Shown: one piece after another, positions 17,635 to 26,016 of the stretch | Layout: every line of letters begins with the position of its first letter | Position numbering within the stretch: the stretch's first letter is position 1 | NCBI RefSeq assembly: GCF_036492245.1 | Contig: NZ_AP025286.1 | Span: forward strand, 2,046,001-2,110,000 | Source: Treponema bryantii | GTDB lineage: Bacteria > Spirochaetota > Spirochaetia > Treponematales > Treponemataceae | DNA length: 64,000 nucleotides | Direction of reading: 5' to 3' | Position numbers and translations under genes: made by a program | The notes under the pieces: model-generated | The model's input: only the letters and a program-made list of their open reading frames with translations | Databases searched by the model: none | Told to the model about the DNA's origin: nothing

Positions 17635-17769
17635 ATAAAAAATAAATGCAGCTTCCGTTGCGATGAGACAAAACTGCGGTTGAGCGTAAGTGGTATCCGA
17701 CTCGCTTCGCTCGCGAACGCTCAAATGCATTTTTGTCTCCTCTCCACTCGCGCTACATTTATTTTTTAT
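17635..17769. repeat. Large imperfect inverted repeat (possible MITE-like element)
   Basis: ATAAAAAATAAATG at 17635-17648 is perfectly repeated inverted at 17756-17769. Further in, GAGACAAAA (17665-17673) matches inverted TTTTGTCTC (17731-17739), and TTGAGCG (17680-17686) matches CGCTCAA (17718-17724). The centre is rich in CGCTTCGCTCGCG. It fills the gap between the tmRNA promoter and hslO. No gene is seen in it. Confidence 0.7.
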
Positions 17770-17833
17770 AAAATCTGTGAATTACTTTTACAATCAGTTT
17801 TGTGATTATATTCTATATCTCTCGCGCGGGAGG

Positions 17834-18808
17834 TTAGATCTCATTAACTGGAATGTGGTATACACTGCCGCATTTTCGGCATACTACTTCTAGTGGCTCT
17901 GGGCCGTTTTTACGGATGTCTTCGAGGTCTTTTTGTGGGAGGCCGCGGATGTGATTTAAGAAATAGTCTTTGCTGCATGGGCAGTCGTAGATTATGTCGC
18001 GTTTCATGGTGATGGTTGGCTGGAACTCTCTAAAGAGACCAAGGATGATGTCTTCGGAATCTACTTCACCTTCGCTGTACAGGAGGCCGATGCTTGGGCA
18101 GGCTTTGAAGGCGTTTTCTACCTTACGGAGGAGTTCTTCTTCATCTGCATCTTCTTCGGCGTGGCTGTCTATCTGAGAACCTAATTCTGCGGTACCACCA
18201 GTTTTTGGCATTACCTGGATGTACATTGCGCCGGCTCCGACTACTCTTCCCTCTTTATCAAACTGAATGCTTGAATTAAAGGCGGTATTTATCTGTTCTG
18301 ACTGAGCAAAATATGAGGCAAAATCAATTGCAATATTTTCGCCGTCTACATCTACAGTAGAACTCTGAAGATATTTATCATCTTTATGAATACGCGAAAA
18401 AGTCAGATTTCCAGCACCAAGGAATGGCTTAAGATTCCAGTTTTCAAGAGGCTTATCAAGAGGAATATGTTCTTTTTCAAGATAACTTCTTACACTACCG
18501 GTTGAATCAGCTTCTACTGTATAGCCGTCTGCTGAACCAGTTCCTTCAAAACGAATCAGGGTGTGTTCCATATCTTTCATCATAGGAATTGTAAGGGCAC
18601 CACAAAGGCTTGCCTGACCAAGAATATATGTTTCGAGAATTCCAAGATTATGCTGGGCACGCATCTGATTTATAAAACGTGTGCCATGAAAAAGTGCACC
18701 GCGGATACGGCCATCTGCCATTGTAAAAATGCGTAATTTATCTTCTTCTATTTTTGAAAGGTGCTCTGAAAGAGTTTTATCTGTAATTTCTGCTTTAATC
18801 ATACACAT
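17834..18808 (-). CDS. hslO: Redox-regulated chaperone Hsp33
   Basis: The 324-residue protein is a cytoplasmic holdase that is switched on by oxidation. The C-terminal zinc switch is present: DCPCS near residue 276 and CRKCG near 310 (CXC and CXXC), with 30-odd residues between. The N-terminal folding domain reads IFTMADGRIRGALFHGT and LGQASLCGALTIPMMKD. Between the two there is a glutamate/aspartate-rich helix (EEDADEEELLRKVENAF). The start is ATG 18808 or ATG 18802; no ribosome site is visible and the -10 box ends three bases before the first, so the message may be leaderless. Divergent from thrS. Confidence 0.93.
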   Translation of the reverse strand: MCMIKAEITDKTLSEHLSKIEEDKLRIFTMADGRIRGALFHGTRFINQMRAQHNLGILETYILGQASLCGALTIPMMKDMEHTLIRFEGTGSADGYTVEADSTGSVRSYLEKEHIPLDKPLENWNLKPFLGAGNLTFSRIHKDDKYLQSSTVDVDGENIAIDFASYFAQSEQINTAFNSSIQFDKEGRVVGAGAMYIQVMPKTGGTAELGSQIDSHAEEDADEEELLRKVENAFKACPSIGLLYSEGEVDSEDIILGLFREFQPTITMKRDIIYDCPCSKDYFLNHIRGLPQKDLEDIRKNGPEPLEVVCRKCGSVYHIPVNEI

Positions 18809-18811
18809 AAT

Positions 18812-18841
18812 ATAGTAGATTTATTGAATACTTACAATCAA
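18812..18841 (-). promoter_or_regulatory. hslO promoter
   Basis: On the minus strand TTGATT (18841-18836), 18-base spacer, TACTAT (18817-18812). The spacing to ATG 18808 leaves almost no leader. Confidence 0.55.
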
Positions 18842-18852
18842 AGCGATATAAT
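18824..18852 (+). promoter_or_regulatory. thrS promoter
   Basis: TTGAAT at 18824-18829, 17-base spacer, TATAAT at 18847-18852. It overlaps the divergent hslO promoter: the hslO -35 sits within its spacer. Confidence 0.75.
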
Positions 18853-18885
18853 AGATAAACATTTTTACATAAAAGAGGTACAAAA

Positions 18886-20640
18886 ATGGCTATTGATGAA
18901 AACTTGCAGATTGTTAGACACAGCTGCGCACATGTGATGGCAGAAGCTATTTTGAAGCTTTACCCGGGCACAAAGATTGCTATTGGCCCTGCTATCGAAA
19001 ACGGATTTTACTACGACTTTGAATTCCCAACCGACACCAAGTTCACCGAGACCGATTTTGCTACCGTTGAAAAAGAGATGAGAAAGATTCTTGCAGGAAA
19101 TCATGAATTTGTTCGCAAGGAAATCTCTAAGGAAGAGGCTCTTAAGCTTTTTGCTGACCAGCCTTATAAGATTGAATTGATTAACGATTTGCCGGAAGGC
19201 GAAACTATCTCTACATATGAACAGGACGGCTATCTTGATCTTTGCCGTGGTCCACATGTTGCTTCAACTAAAGAAATCAACGGACAGGCATTTAAGCTCG
19301 ACCGCGTTGCTGGTGCTTACTGGCGTGGTGATGCTAACCGCACTATGCTTACTCGTGTTTATGCACTCTGTTTTGCAAAGCCAAATGATCTTAAAGATTA
19401 TCTTGCTATGCTCGCAGAAGCTGAAAAACGTGACCATCGTAAGCTTGGTCAGGAAATGGATTTGTTCCACCTCGATCCTGAAGATCCAGGTCAGATTTTC
19501 TGGCATCCAAACGGATGGTCAATTTATACTGTAATGCAGGATTATATGCGCAAGATGGTACGCCGTGACGGATATCAGGAAGTAAATACTCCAGCTATCA
19601 TGCCACGCACTCTCTGGGAGCGTTCTGGTCACTGGAGACACTATCAGCAGAATATGTTTATCACTGAATCTGAAAAACGTATGTTTGCTATTAAACCTAT
19701 GAACTGTCCTGGAGCCCTTGAGATTTTCAAGAGCCGTCAACGTTCTTATAAAGACCTTCCACTCCGCCTTGCAGAGTTTGGTCATGATGTTCGTAATGAA
19801 GCAAGTGGAACACTTCACGGTGTAATGCGTGTACGCGGCTTTGTTCAGGATGATGCTCATATTCTTTGTACAGAAGATCAGATTGGTCCAGAAGTTGCAA
19901 AGTTCTGTAAGCTTCTTAAGGCAGTTTACCATGACTTTGGCTTTGATGACCTTGTTGTTAAATTCTCTACAATGCCTGAAGATCACGTTGGTGACCTTGC
20001 TACATGGGAACGTGCTGAAAAAGCTCTTGCAGACGCTTGTACAGCAGCCGGCCTCACTTATGAAATTCAGCCTGGTGAAGGTGCTTTCTATGGTCCAAAG
20101 CTTGAGTTTAAGCTTTACGACTGCATTGGTCGTGAATGGCAGTGTGGTACAATTCAGGTAGACTATCAGCTTCCTTCTGCAGAACGCCTTGATGCTACAT
20201 ACATTGGAGCTGATAACCAGAAGCACCACCCTGTTATGCTTCACCGCGCTATCCTTGGTTCATTCGAACGCTTCCTTGGTATCCTCATTGAAAACTTCGC
20301 AGGTGCATTCCCAACCTGGCTTGCATTTGAGCAGGCTGCAATTGTTCCTGTTACAAATGATTTTGATGATTATGCTAAGAAGGTTTATGAGTCTCTTATT
20401 GGAGCTGATATCCGTGCTAATGCATATCTTTCATCAGAGAATATGAGAAACAAGATTAAGACAATCACAAAGGAACACAAAACTCCTTATATTCTGATTG
20501 TCGGCGAGAACGAAAAGAAGGATGGAACTGTAACCGTGCGTTTCCGCCAGTCAAGCGGTCTTGAGCAGAAGACAATGAAGATTGAAGAATTCATTGCTTA
20601 TGTTCAGAAAAAGAACGAAGAAAAAGGAACTTCAATTTAA
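18886..20640 (+). CDS. thrS: Threonyl-tRNA synthetase lacking the TGS domain
   Basis: The enzyme charges tRNA-Thr in the cytoplasm. With 584 residues it is about 55-60 shorter than the usual form: it starts directly at the editing domain ([14 protein letters not shown], the HxxxH motif) and has no N-terminal TGS domain. No TGS-like sequence lies in frame upstream. The editing region continues to DLCRGPHV near residue 122. Class II motifs follow (motif 2 region [15 protein letters not shown] and [12 protein letters not shown]; motif 3 region [17 protein letters not shown]), then the anticodon-binding domain (residues 480-575). An AGAGG site precedes the ATG. Borrelia ThrRS is, as I recall, also short. 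Confidence 0.97.
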   Translation: MAIDENLQIVRHSCAHVMAEAILKLYPGTKIAIGPAIENGFYYDFEFPTDTKFTETDFATVEKEMRKILAGNHEFVRKEISKEEALKLFADQPYKIELINDLPEGETISTYEQDGYLDLCRGPHVASTKEINGQAFKLDRVAGAYWRGDANRTMLTRVYALCFAKPNDLKDYLAMLAEAEKRDHRKLGQEMDLFHLDPEDPGQIFWHPNGWSIYTVMQDYMRKMVRRDGYQEVNTPAIMPRTLWERSGHWRHYQQNMFITESEKRMFAIKPMNCPGALEIFKSRQRSYKDLPLRLAEFGHDVRNEASGTLHGVMRVRGFVQDDAHILCTEDQIGPEVAKFCKLLKAVYHDFGFDDLVVKFSTMPEDHVGDLATWERAEKALADACTAAGLTYEIQPGEGAFYGPKLEFKLYDCIGREWQCGTIQVDYQLPSAERLDATYIGADNQKHHPVMLHRAILGSFERFLGILIENFAGAFPTWLAFEQAAIVPVTNDFDDYAKKVYESLIGADIRANAYLSSENMRNKIKTITKEHKTPYILIVGENEKKDGTVTVRFRQSSGLEQKTMKIEEFIAYVQKKNEEKGTSI

Positions 20641-20673
20641 TTTCAAATTAAATAAATTTATTTGAAAAAGCAG

Positions 20674-20719
20674 AAACCTCGTTGTAGAATATTTATATAT
20701 ATTACAACGAGGTTTTTTT
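20674..20719 (+). terminator. thrS terminator abutting the chemoreceptor start codon
   Basis: AAACCTCGTTGTA (20674-20686) pairs with TACAACGAGGTTT (20703-20715), and the T-run ends at 20719, directly before ATG 20720. The 3' arm carries the only GAGG that could serve as ribosome site for the next gene. A second dyad, TTTCAAAT/ATTTGAAA, lies at 20641-20667. Confidence 0.85.
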
Positions 20720-22537
20720 ATGCATTCATTAAGAACCAGATTTATTGTTGTTTTCGGACTATTTATACTTATTTCAAGCTCTGTAATGGGTGTTTTTTCT
20801 GCTTACAGCATTATTAATACCGGTGTTGCACTTTGTGCAGAACAGGGGTATCCAATTGCAGAAAAAGCAGGTGCTGTAATTGATGGAGATAAATTCGAAG
20901 CACTTGCAAAAAGCCCTTCTGTAAATGATCCATATTATGAAGAAGCCAGAATTGCGCTTCTTACTATAAAGAATACAATCAATTGTCAATATTTATATAC
21001 GATGGCTCCTGTTGGAGGAAATGTCTACAGATATATCATAGATGGTTCATGCGATCCTAGTGATGAAGAAAACTTTTCTCCTTTAGGAACTCATGAAGAT
21101 ATCTCTGCTTATGGAGACGGTCCATTCCTTGCTATGCAGGATGGTGGAATTCATTCATCAGGTCTCGAAAAACAGGACCGCTGGGGCTACTCTATTTCAA
21201 CCTATAAAGGAATCAAGAATTCTCAGGGAAAGGTTGTTGGTTTTATTGGTGTCGATTTTAATGTTGATGTAATTCTTCAGATGCTGAAACGGAGAATTAT
21301 CAGTATTGGTATTGTAAGTATAATTGTTCTTGTTATAGGAATTCTTCTTCTTTCTTTATTTACTTCAAGAATCTTTGGTACAATGAAAACTATTTCCACT
21401 GCAATGGAGCAGATTGCATCTGGAAAGGCTGATCTTACATTTAAAATTCCAGAACAGGGAAATAACGAACTTTCACAGCTTGCATCACATTGTAATGGAG
21501 TTATTGAAAGTCTCAATAAACTTATTATGCAGTTGCAGGGAGAAACCGGTATTCTTGATGAAACTGGAAATGAACTTTCAAATAAAATGGGAGATCATAT
21601 TAAAGTTCTGTCAGCTGCTACTAAAGATATACTTGATATTTCAAGCAGTATTACAGAACAATCTGATAAGGTTGAAGGTATTACAGACGGAATGCAATCT
21701 GTAGAATCTGAGATTAACAGTCTGGACTTAAAGCTTAAAGAACAGTCTGCTGCTATTCAGGAATCTTCTTCTGTAATCGAAGAAATTACAGCAAACATTA
21801 AATCTGTTGATAAGAACGTAAATGAGATTCTTGAAGAATATAAACTTCTTGTAAAGGAAGCAACTGAAGGACAGAATCAACAGGCTAGTGTTACAACTCA
21901 GATTGGAAATATTGCTCAGCAAAGTGAACACCTTCTTACTGCAAATGCTTCCATTGCTTCAATTGCAAGTAAAACAAATCTCCTTGCTATGAACGCTGCA
22001 ATCGAAGCTTCACATGCCGGCGAAGCAGGAAAAGGATTTGCTGTCGTTGCAGGCGAAATCAGAACTCTTGCAGAAACCTCTGCAAAACAATCTGCTTCAA
22101 TTTCACAGTTGCTCCAGGGTATTTCAGAAGCAATTACAGAGATTGTTTCTTCTTCAACAAAATCTGCAAATAATTTTGCAAGCGTAAGTGATAAGATTCA
22201 ACATCTCCAGCAGTTAATTGATGAAGTTCAGTCAGGAATGAATGAAGAGCGTATTGGTGCAGAAAACATTCTGAATGCAATGCTTACTCTTGAAGGAACA
22301 ACAAAAGACATTACATCAGCTTCATCACATATGAAAGGCGAAAGCGAACGTGTATTTGAAGGAATTCGAGCATTGAATACCCTTGCAGAAAGCACTATGA
22401 ATAAATCAAACTATGTAACGATTCGTATGGATGAAATGAAAGCAACAGCAGAAGCAGCAGTAACAGCATCAGACCGAAACCTCTCCGCCACAAACAAAGT
22501 AGCAGACATGATAAACGGCTTCTCAACAAGTATATAA
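20720..22537 (+). CDS. Methyl-accepting chemotaxis protein
   Basis: The 605-residue chemoreceptor has a membrane helix at residues 8-32, a periplasmic sensing domain (about 33-190, Cache-like: GAVIDGDKFEALAKSP, YTMAPVGGNVYRYIIDGS), a second helix (IISIGIVSIIVLVIGILLLSLFTS, about 192-215), a HAMP domain, and a long cytoplasmic coiled coil. The CheA/CheW-binding tip reads SKTNLLAMNAAIEASHAGEAGKGFAVVA near residue 415-442. No pentapeptide tether for CheR is present at the end. The start codon directly follows a terminator, with GAGG inside the hairpin at a spacing of seven. CheW is encoded at 40.8 kb. Confidence 0.95.
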   Translation: MHSLRTRFIVVFGLFILISSSVMGVFSAYSIINTGVALCAEQGYPIAEKAGAVIDGDKFEALAKSPSVNDPYYEEARIALLTIKNTINCQYLYTMAPVGGNVYRYIIDGSCDPSDEENFSPLGTHEDISAYGDGPFLAMQDGGIHSSGLEKQDRWGYSISTYKGIKNSQGKVVGFIGVDFNVDVILQMLKRRIISIGIVSIIVLVIGILLLSLFTSRIFGTMKTISTAMEQIASGKADLTFKIPEQGNNELSQLASHCNGVIESLNKLIMQLQGETGILDETGNELSNKMGDHIKVLSAATKDILDISSSITEQSDKVEGITDGMQSVESEINSLDLKLKEQSAAIQESSSVIEEITANIKSVDKNVNEILEEYKLLVKEATEGQNQQASVTTQIGNIAQQSEHLLTANASIASIASKTNLLAMNAAIEASHAGEAGKGFAVVAGEIRTLAETSAKQSASISQLLQGISEAITEIVSSSTKSANNFASVSDKIQHLQQLIDEVQSGMNEERIGAENILNAMLTLEGTTKDITSASSHMKGESERVFEGIRALNTLAESTMNKSNYVTIRMDEMKATAEAAVTASDRNLSATNKVADMINGFSTSI

Positions 22538-22552
22538 CCACAAAAAAGCACC

Positions 22553-22597
22553 GAATGAGCGGGAGCGAATGAGGGCGACATCCGAAGGATGTCGGGG
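22553..22597. repeat. GC-rich intergenic hairpin sharing sequence with tRNA-Pro
   Basis: CGACATCC (22576-22583), loop GAA, GGATGTCG (22587-22594) forms a perfect eight-base stem. GGATGTCGGGG (22587-22597) also occurs in the minus-strand tRNA-Pro 80 bases away, in inverted orientation. The preceding GAGCGGGAGCGAATGAG repeats the GAGCG-type words of the 17.7 kb element. Confidence 0.5.
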
Positions 22598-22614
22598 CAA
22601 GAACTCTGATGTTA

Positions 22615-22646
22615 AATAAAAAAGACTTCTCATTAAGAGAAGTCTT
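22615..22646 (-). terminator. tRNA-Pro terminator
   Basis: On the minus strand AAGACTTCTC/GAGAAGTCTT with a five-base loop is followed by a run of T, just downstream of the tRNA 3' end. Confidence 0.85.
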
Positions 22647-22649
22647 CTA

Positions 22650-22722
22650 TCGGGCAAGAGGGATTTGAACCCCCGACATCCTGGTCCCAAACCAGACGCG
22701 CTACCAGCTGCGCTATTGCCCG
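22650..22722 (-). tRNA. tRNA-Pro (anticodon TGG)
   Basis: The minus strand folds as a full cloverleaf: acceptor CGGGCAA/TTGCCCG, D arm GCGC/GCGC, anticodon stem TCTGG/CCAGG with loop TTTGGGA, and T arm GGGGGTTCAAATCCCTC. The C1-G72 pair is typical of proline. The discriminator is A and CCA is not encoded. Confidence 0.97.
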
Positions 22723-22791
22723 TTGCATGTAAATTAATATATACGTTTTTCGTATTTTAATCAAGTGCTTAAACACGATTTTTTGAAAAAT

Positions 22792-24225
22792 TTATAAAAA
22801 TTCTGCAGAAGATTCTATATCTCCCCCCTTTTTTATTCTTTCTGAAAGAACCTTTGTAAGTCTGATTTTTAGCATTTGATTAGCAGCAATCTGTTTATCA
22901 GAAATAATTTCACAGTGAATAAAATTATCAGTTACTGCATGATAGATAAATCGACTCTGCTTTCCGCCTGCTGCTAAAGCCATTGGCCTTTTTACAGTTT
23001 CCAATACAGCTTTGTGTTCTGTATCAATAAACTGTTCAACATATTTTATTTTCTGAGCCACTGCCCAATCTGTGAGAGTTTTTGCACGTTCGCCTGATAC
23101 AGACTGAGGAACTTTATTTTTCATTGTCACAGCTGCAGTACCGGGTCTTTCTGAATATGGAAAAGCATGCACCCAGGCAAAATCACATTCCTTGCATAAC
23201 TGCATTGTCTGCTCAAAATCTTCATCTGTTTCGCCAGGAAAACCTGTAATAATATCACAGGCAAGAAAAGGTTTATTCTTAGCCATATTGAGTCTCTTAC
23301 AGGCATCAATAACAGACTGAACACTATAAGGACGGTTCATGGCTGCCAGAATCTTTGAACTTCCACTCTGCACTGAAATATGAAAATGAGGCTGAACCCT
23401 ATCATCTGAAATTACACGGCAGAACTTTTCATCTACAACATCTGGATACAGACTCGAAATTCTAAAATGTATTTTATTTGTTTTTGCTAAAAGCAAAGCA
23501 AGCAATTCTGTAAAATTATAATATTCACCATTATATTCACCTCTATACTGACCAATATTTACTGAGGTAAGAACAACTTCCTCATGTCCTTTTGCTTCAA
23601 GCTCCTGAACACGATCAATTGCAGTCTGAACATCTATCGAAACACTATGCCCTCTTGCAATATGAATTGCACAAAAAGCACAGTTATTATTACAGCCATC
23701 CTGGATTTTAAGACTTGCTCTGCTATGAGACAGGAATGAAGTTGCAGAAAGCTTAAAAGAATCTTCCGGGAAGCCGGGTTTTAGCTGAGGTGCAGAAAAA
23801 ATATTCTTTTTAATGGATTTTGCAAAACTTAAAGGATTCCAGTCTCCAGTTTCCTTTGTTTCTTTAAGCAGAGCTGGAACTGTTGAAAGCCTGCTTTTCA
23901 TCTGCCCGCCTATTACACAAATACGGGGATCAATTTCTGAGATCTGTTTTTCGGATAACTGTGCATAGCAACCGGTAACAATTATAACGGCAGATGGAAA
24001 TTTTTTGAGCATAAGTCGAATCAATCGTCTTGCCTTTTGCTCCGCTTTTTGAGTTACCGTACATGTATTGATTATGCTAAGTAAGGTAGTTTCATCTGTA
24101 TCTGAAGAAGAAGTCAGCCCTTCCATTGAAACAGAAAAACCTGCATCTGTAAAAAATTGGGCTGTGGCTTCACTTTCAATCTGATTAAGCCTGCAGCCCA
24201 GTGTTTCTATTCTAATTTCACTCAC
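22792..24225 (-). CDS. mtaB: tRNA t6A37 methylthiotransferase MtaB
   Basis: The 477-residue radical SAM enzyme adds a methylthio group to t6A37 in tRNAs reading ANN codons. The N-terminal UPF0004 domain begins IETLGCRLNQIESEA and has further cysteines in NTCTV and VTGCYAQ for the second cluster. The radical SAM motif DGCNNNCAFCAI (CX3CX2C) lies near residue 177. The C-terminus has a TRAM-like region. The N-terminal TLGC(R/K)(L/V)NQ(I/Y)ES pattern points to MtaB and not to MiaB or RimO. It is the first reported gene of the minus-strand block after the tRNA. Confidence 0.9.
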   Translation of the reverse strand: MSEIRIETLGCRLNQIESEATAQFFTDAGFSVSMEGLTSSSDTDETTLLSIINTCTVTQKAEQKARRLIRLMLKKFPSAVIIVTGCYAQLSEKQISEIDPRICVIGGQMKSRLSTVPALLKETKETGDWNPLSFAKSIKKNIFSAPQLKPGFPEDSFKLSATSFLSHSRASLKIQDGCNNNCAFCAIHIARGHSVSIDVQTAIDRVQELEAKGHEEVVLTSVNIGQYRGEYNGEYYNFTELLALLLAKTNKIHFRISSLYPDVVDEKFCRVISDDRVQPHFHISVQSGSSKILAAMNRPYSVQSVIDACKRLNMAKNKPFLACDIITGFPGETDEDFEQTMQLCKECDFAWVHAFPYSERPGTAAVTMKNKVPQSVSGERAKTLTDWAVAQKIKYVEQFIDTEHKAVLETVKRPMALAAGGKQSRFIYHAVTDNFIHCEIISDKQIAANQMLKIRLTKVLSERIKKGGDIESSAEFL

Positions 24226-24247
24226 AATCTTATTATTTACTTCTAAT

Positions 24248-24886
24248 TTACTGAAGCTTTGCGTTTACACGTTCTCTACCACGAGATGCATCTACAGAAG
24301 AAGAATTGAGTCTTAAAGCTTCATCATAAGCAGTTACTGCTTCGTAATAATTTCCAGCCATTTCACGGGCATAACCAAGTCTTACCCACCATGTATCAAG
24401 CAATGGTTCTTTTTTAACTGCAGAAGAAAGTGCTATATCTGCATGCTGATAGCGGGCCTGACGAATAAAAATTTCACCCATATAATAATAAGCAAGTCCT
24501 ACACGAGAACCGCTTTCTGGTGCACTGGCAACGTATTTTCTAAACTGTTCCATTGCTCCAGTATTTTTTCCAAGATAATATTTTGCTTCACCGAGAACTT
24601 CAATAAGTCGTAAATCATAAGGACTGATTACAAGACCTTCTGTTGCACGCTCTTCTGCTTCAGCATACTGCTTATTCTTTACAAGCGCCCAGCACATTAC
24701 AACATAAGATTCAACACGGTTTGGATTTGACTGAAGCTCTTCTTCACAAACCTGAACAGCTTCACGATATTTTCCATTATGGTACAAAACAAGTGCATCC
24801 TGTTTTGCTGTAGTAGTCTGAGCAAACAGAGATGTAAAAGTCATCAAAAAAACGATACAAATAATTAGCTTATTTTTCATTTTCAC
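24248..24886 (-). CDS. Secreted TPR protein partnered with bactofilin
   Basis: The protein has 212 residues. A signal peptide (MKMKNKLIICIVFLMTFTSLFAQ) is followed by about five TPR units (ALVLYHNGKYREAVQVCEEELQ, YYMGEIFIRQARYQHADIAL, YAREMAGNYYEAVTAYDEAL). It begins inside the last 17 bases of the bactofilin gene, so the two are coupled. This may place it in a cell-shape or envelope role, in the periplasm while bactofilin polymerises at the inner face. I do not recognise a named family. Confidence 0.85.
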   Translation of the reverse strand: MKMKNKLIICIVFLMTFTSLFAQTTTAKQDALVLYHNGKYREAVQVCEEELQSNPNRVESYVVMCWALVKNKQYAEAEERATEGLVISPYDLRLIEVLGEAKYYLGKNTGAMEQFRKYVASAPESGSRVGLAYYYMGEIFIRQARYQHADIALSSAVKKEPLLDTWWVRLGYAREMAGNYYEAVTAYDEALRLNSSSVDASRGRERVNAKLQ

Positions 24887-25244
24887 TTCTCACCATTGAA
24901 CATTTTCCAGTAAATATACAGCCAGGTTCAAGCACAACCTTTGCAGTTGTAATGTCTCCATCAAGAGAACCAGAAGCAGTAATAAAAATCAATTTATTTC
25001 CTATTACATTACCCTTTACTTTTCCGCGAATTAGAACACGTTCAGCAGTAATATCAGCATTAACGACAGCATCAGAATCAATAACAAGATCACTTGTTGA
25101 ATCAATAGTTCCATTAACCTTGCCGCGAATCATAAATGCTTTTTTCATTTTTATTTTGCCGGTAAAAGCAATATCATTTTCTACAATTGTATCAAAAGCT
25201 TCTTCTTCCATATCGAAGAAATCTGTATCTTTCACATCAAACAT
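24870..25244 (-). CDS. Bactofilin (polymer-forming cytoskeletal protein)
   Basis: The protein has 124 residues. After a short N-terminal tail containing DVKDTDFFDMEEEAFDT it consists of the short repeated beta-strand pattern of the bactofilin right-handed helix: KAFMIRGKVNGTI, DLVIDSDAVVNADI, ERVLIRGKVKGNV, KLIFITASGSLDGDI, KVVLEPGCIFTGKC. Bactofilins assemble without nucleotide at the membrane and support cell shape; in helical bacteria they matter for curvature. It overlaps the following TPR gene by 17 bases. Confidence 0.93.
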   Translation of the reverse strand: MFDVKDTDFFDMEEEAFDTIVENDIAFTGKIKMKKAFMIRGKVNGTIDSTSDLVIDSDAVVNADITAERVLIRGKVKGNVIGNKLIFITASGSLDGDITTAKVVLEPGCIFTGKCSMVRSENEK

Positions 25245-25328
25245 ATTATTATTCTACCTTTTTATGAGGTTTTTATCTACTTATTTTCTATACTATTATA
25301 GCACGACTACGACAGATTTGGTAGTAGA

Positions 25329-25988
25329 CTATTCTTCAAACTTAAAATCAAAAGGGACTGAAACTTCAAAAGTTTTGTCTTTTCCTTCCAGAGGTACTGT
25401 AAGCCGAACTGCAGAAAGCTGAAGTCGCTTAATTCCGGCAAGCTTTTTAAGCAGTTTATTCAATTTAAAGTTTCCATGCTGATCATCACCTGCAATAGGA
25501 CATCCATTTTTGGAAAGATGAATGCGAATTTGATGCATACGACCGGTTTCAAGCATAAGACGGACAAGACTCAAATGAATTGAAACAGGCTGATTATCAG
25601 GTTCCGTCTGTACAATATCAGTTTCTTTTTCAACCTTATATTTTGTTACGGCAGTTTTTGAATCTCCATGCTGAACTATTTCTTCATTTATTACACCTGA
25701 TTTAGAAGGCATTTTTCCAGCACATAAGGCAAGATATTCTTTTTTAACAATCTTAGAACCAATTAGCTTAGTCCATTTACCAGCTGCAACAGGATTTTTT
25801 GCAACAACCATAAGCCCGCTTGTATCTTTATCCAGACGATGAACCAGATAGATTTTATAACCAACCTGTTCTGCAAAATCGCGGTCTACAGAATGTACAA
25901 CTCCCTGTCCCCCCTGTACGGCTAGTCCCGATGGTTTATTTATGATTATTATTTCATCATTCTCATATATAATAGGAATCATATTCAT
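25329..25988 (-). CDS. RluA-family pseudouridine synthase
   Basis: The 219-residue protein is a single catalytic domain of the family that converts uridine to pseudouridine in rRNA or tRNA. The signature with the catalytic aspartate is YLVHRLDKDTSGLMVVAK near residues 48-65. Other family segments are VINKPSGLAVQGG, LLETGRMHQIRIHLSKNGCPIAGDDQHG and LQLSAVRL. It has no N-terminal S4 domain, so it resembles the short RluA/RluC-like forms. The exact target cannot be assigned. It lies divergent from the transglutaminase-like gene. Confidence 0.9.
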   Translation of the reverse strand: MNMIPIIYENDEIIIINKPSGLAVQGGQGVVHSVDRDFAEQVGYKIYLVHRLDKDTSGLMVVAKNPVAAGKWTKLIGSKIVKKEYLALCAGKMPSKSGVINEEIVQHGDSKTAVTKYKVEKETDIVQTEPDNQPVSIHLSLVRLMLETGRMHQIRIHLSKNGCPIAGDDQHGNFKLNKLLKKLAGIKRLQLSAVRLTVPLEGKDKTFEVSVPFDFKFEE

Positions 25989-25996
25989 CCGATAAT
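25989..25996 (+). promoter_or_regulatory. CCGATAAT candidate -10 box before the transglutaminase-like gene
   Basis: The octamer CCGATAAT recurs at 12319, 35114 (minus) and 53151. Here it precedes a GGAGG site and ATG 26017, so this message has a short leader. Confidence 0.35.
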
Positions 25997-26016
25997 CATA
26001 ACGGAGGCTTTATAAA

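Noticed and set aside
17432-17638. 68-codon plus-strand frame over the tmRNA
   Set aside because: The region is the tag segment of tmRNA on the other strand.
17635-17769. CRISPR repeat or array
   Set aside because: There is one inverted pair and no direct repeats with spacers.
19519-20244. 241-codon frame antisense to thrS
   Set aside because: thrS is conserved throughout; the antisense product has no recognisable domain and no start signals.
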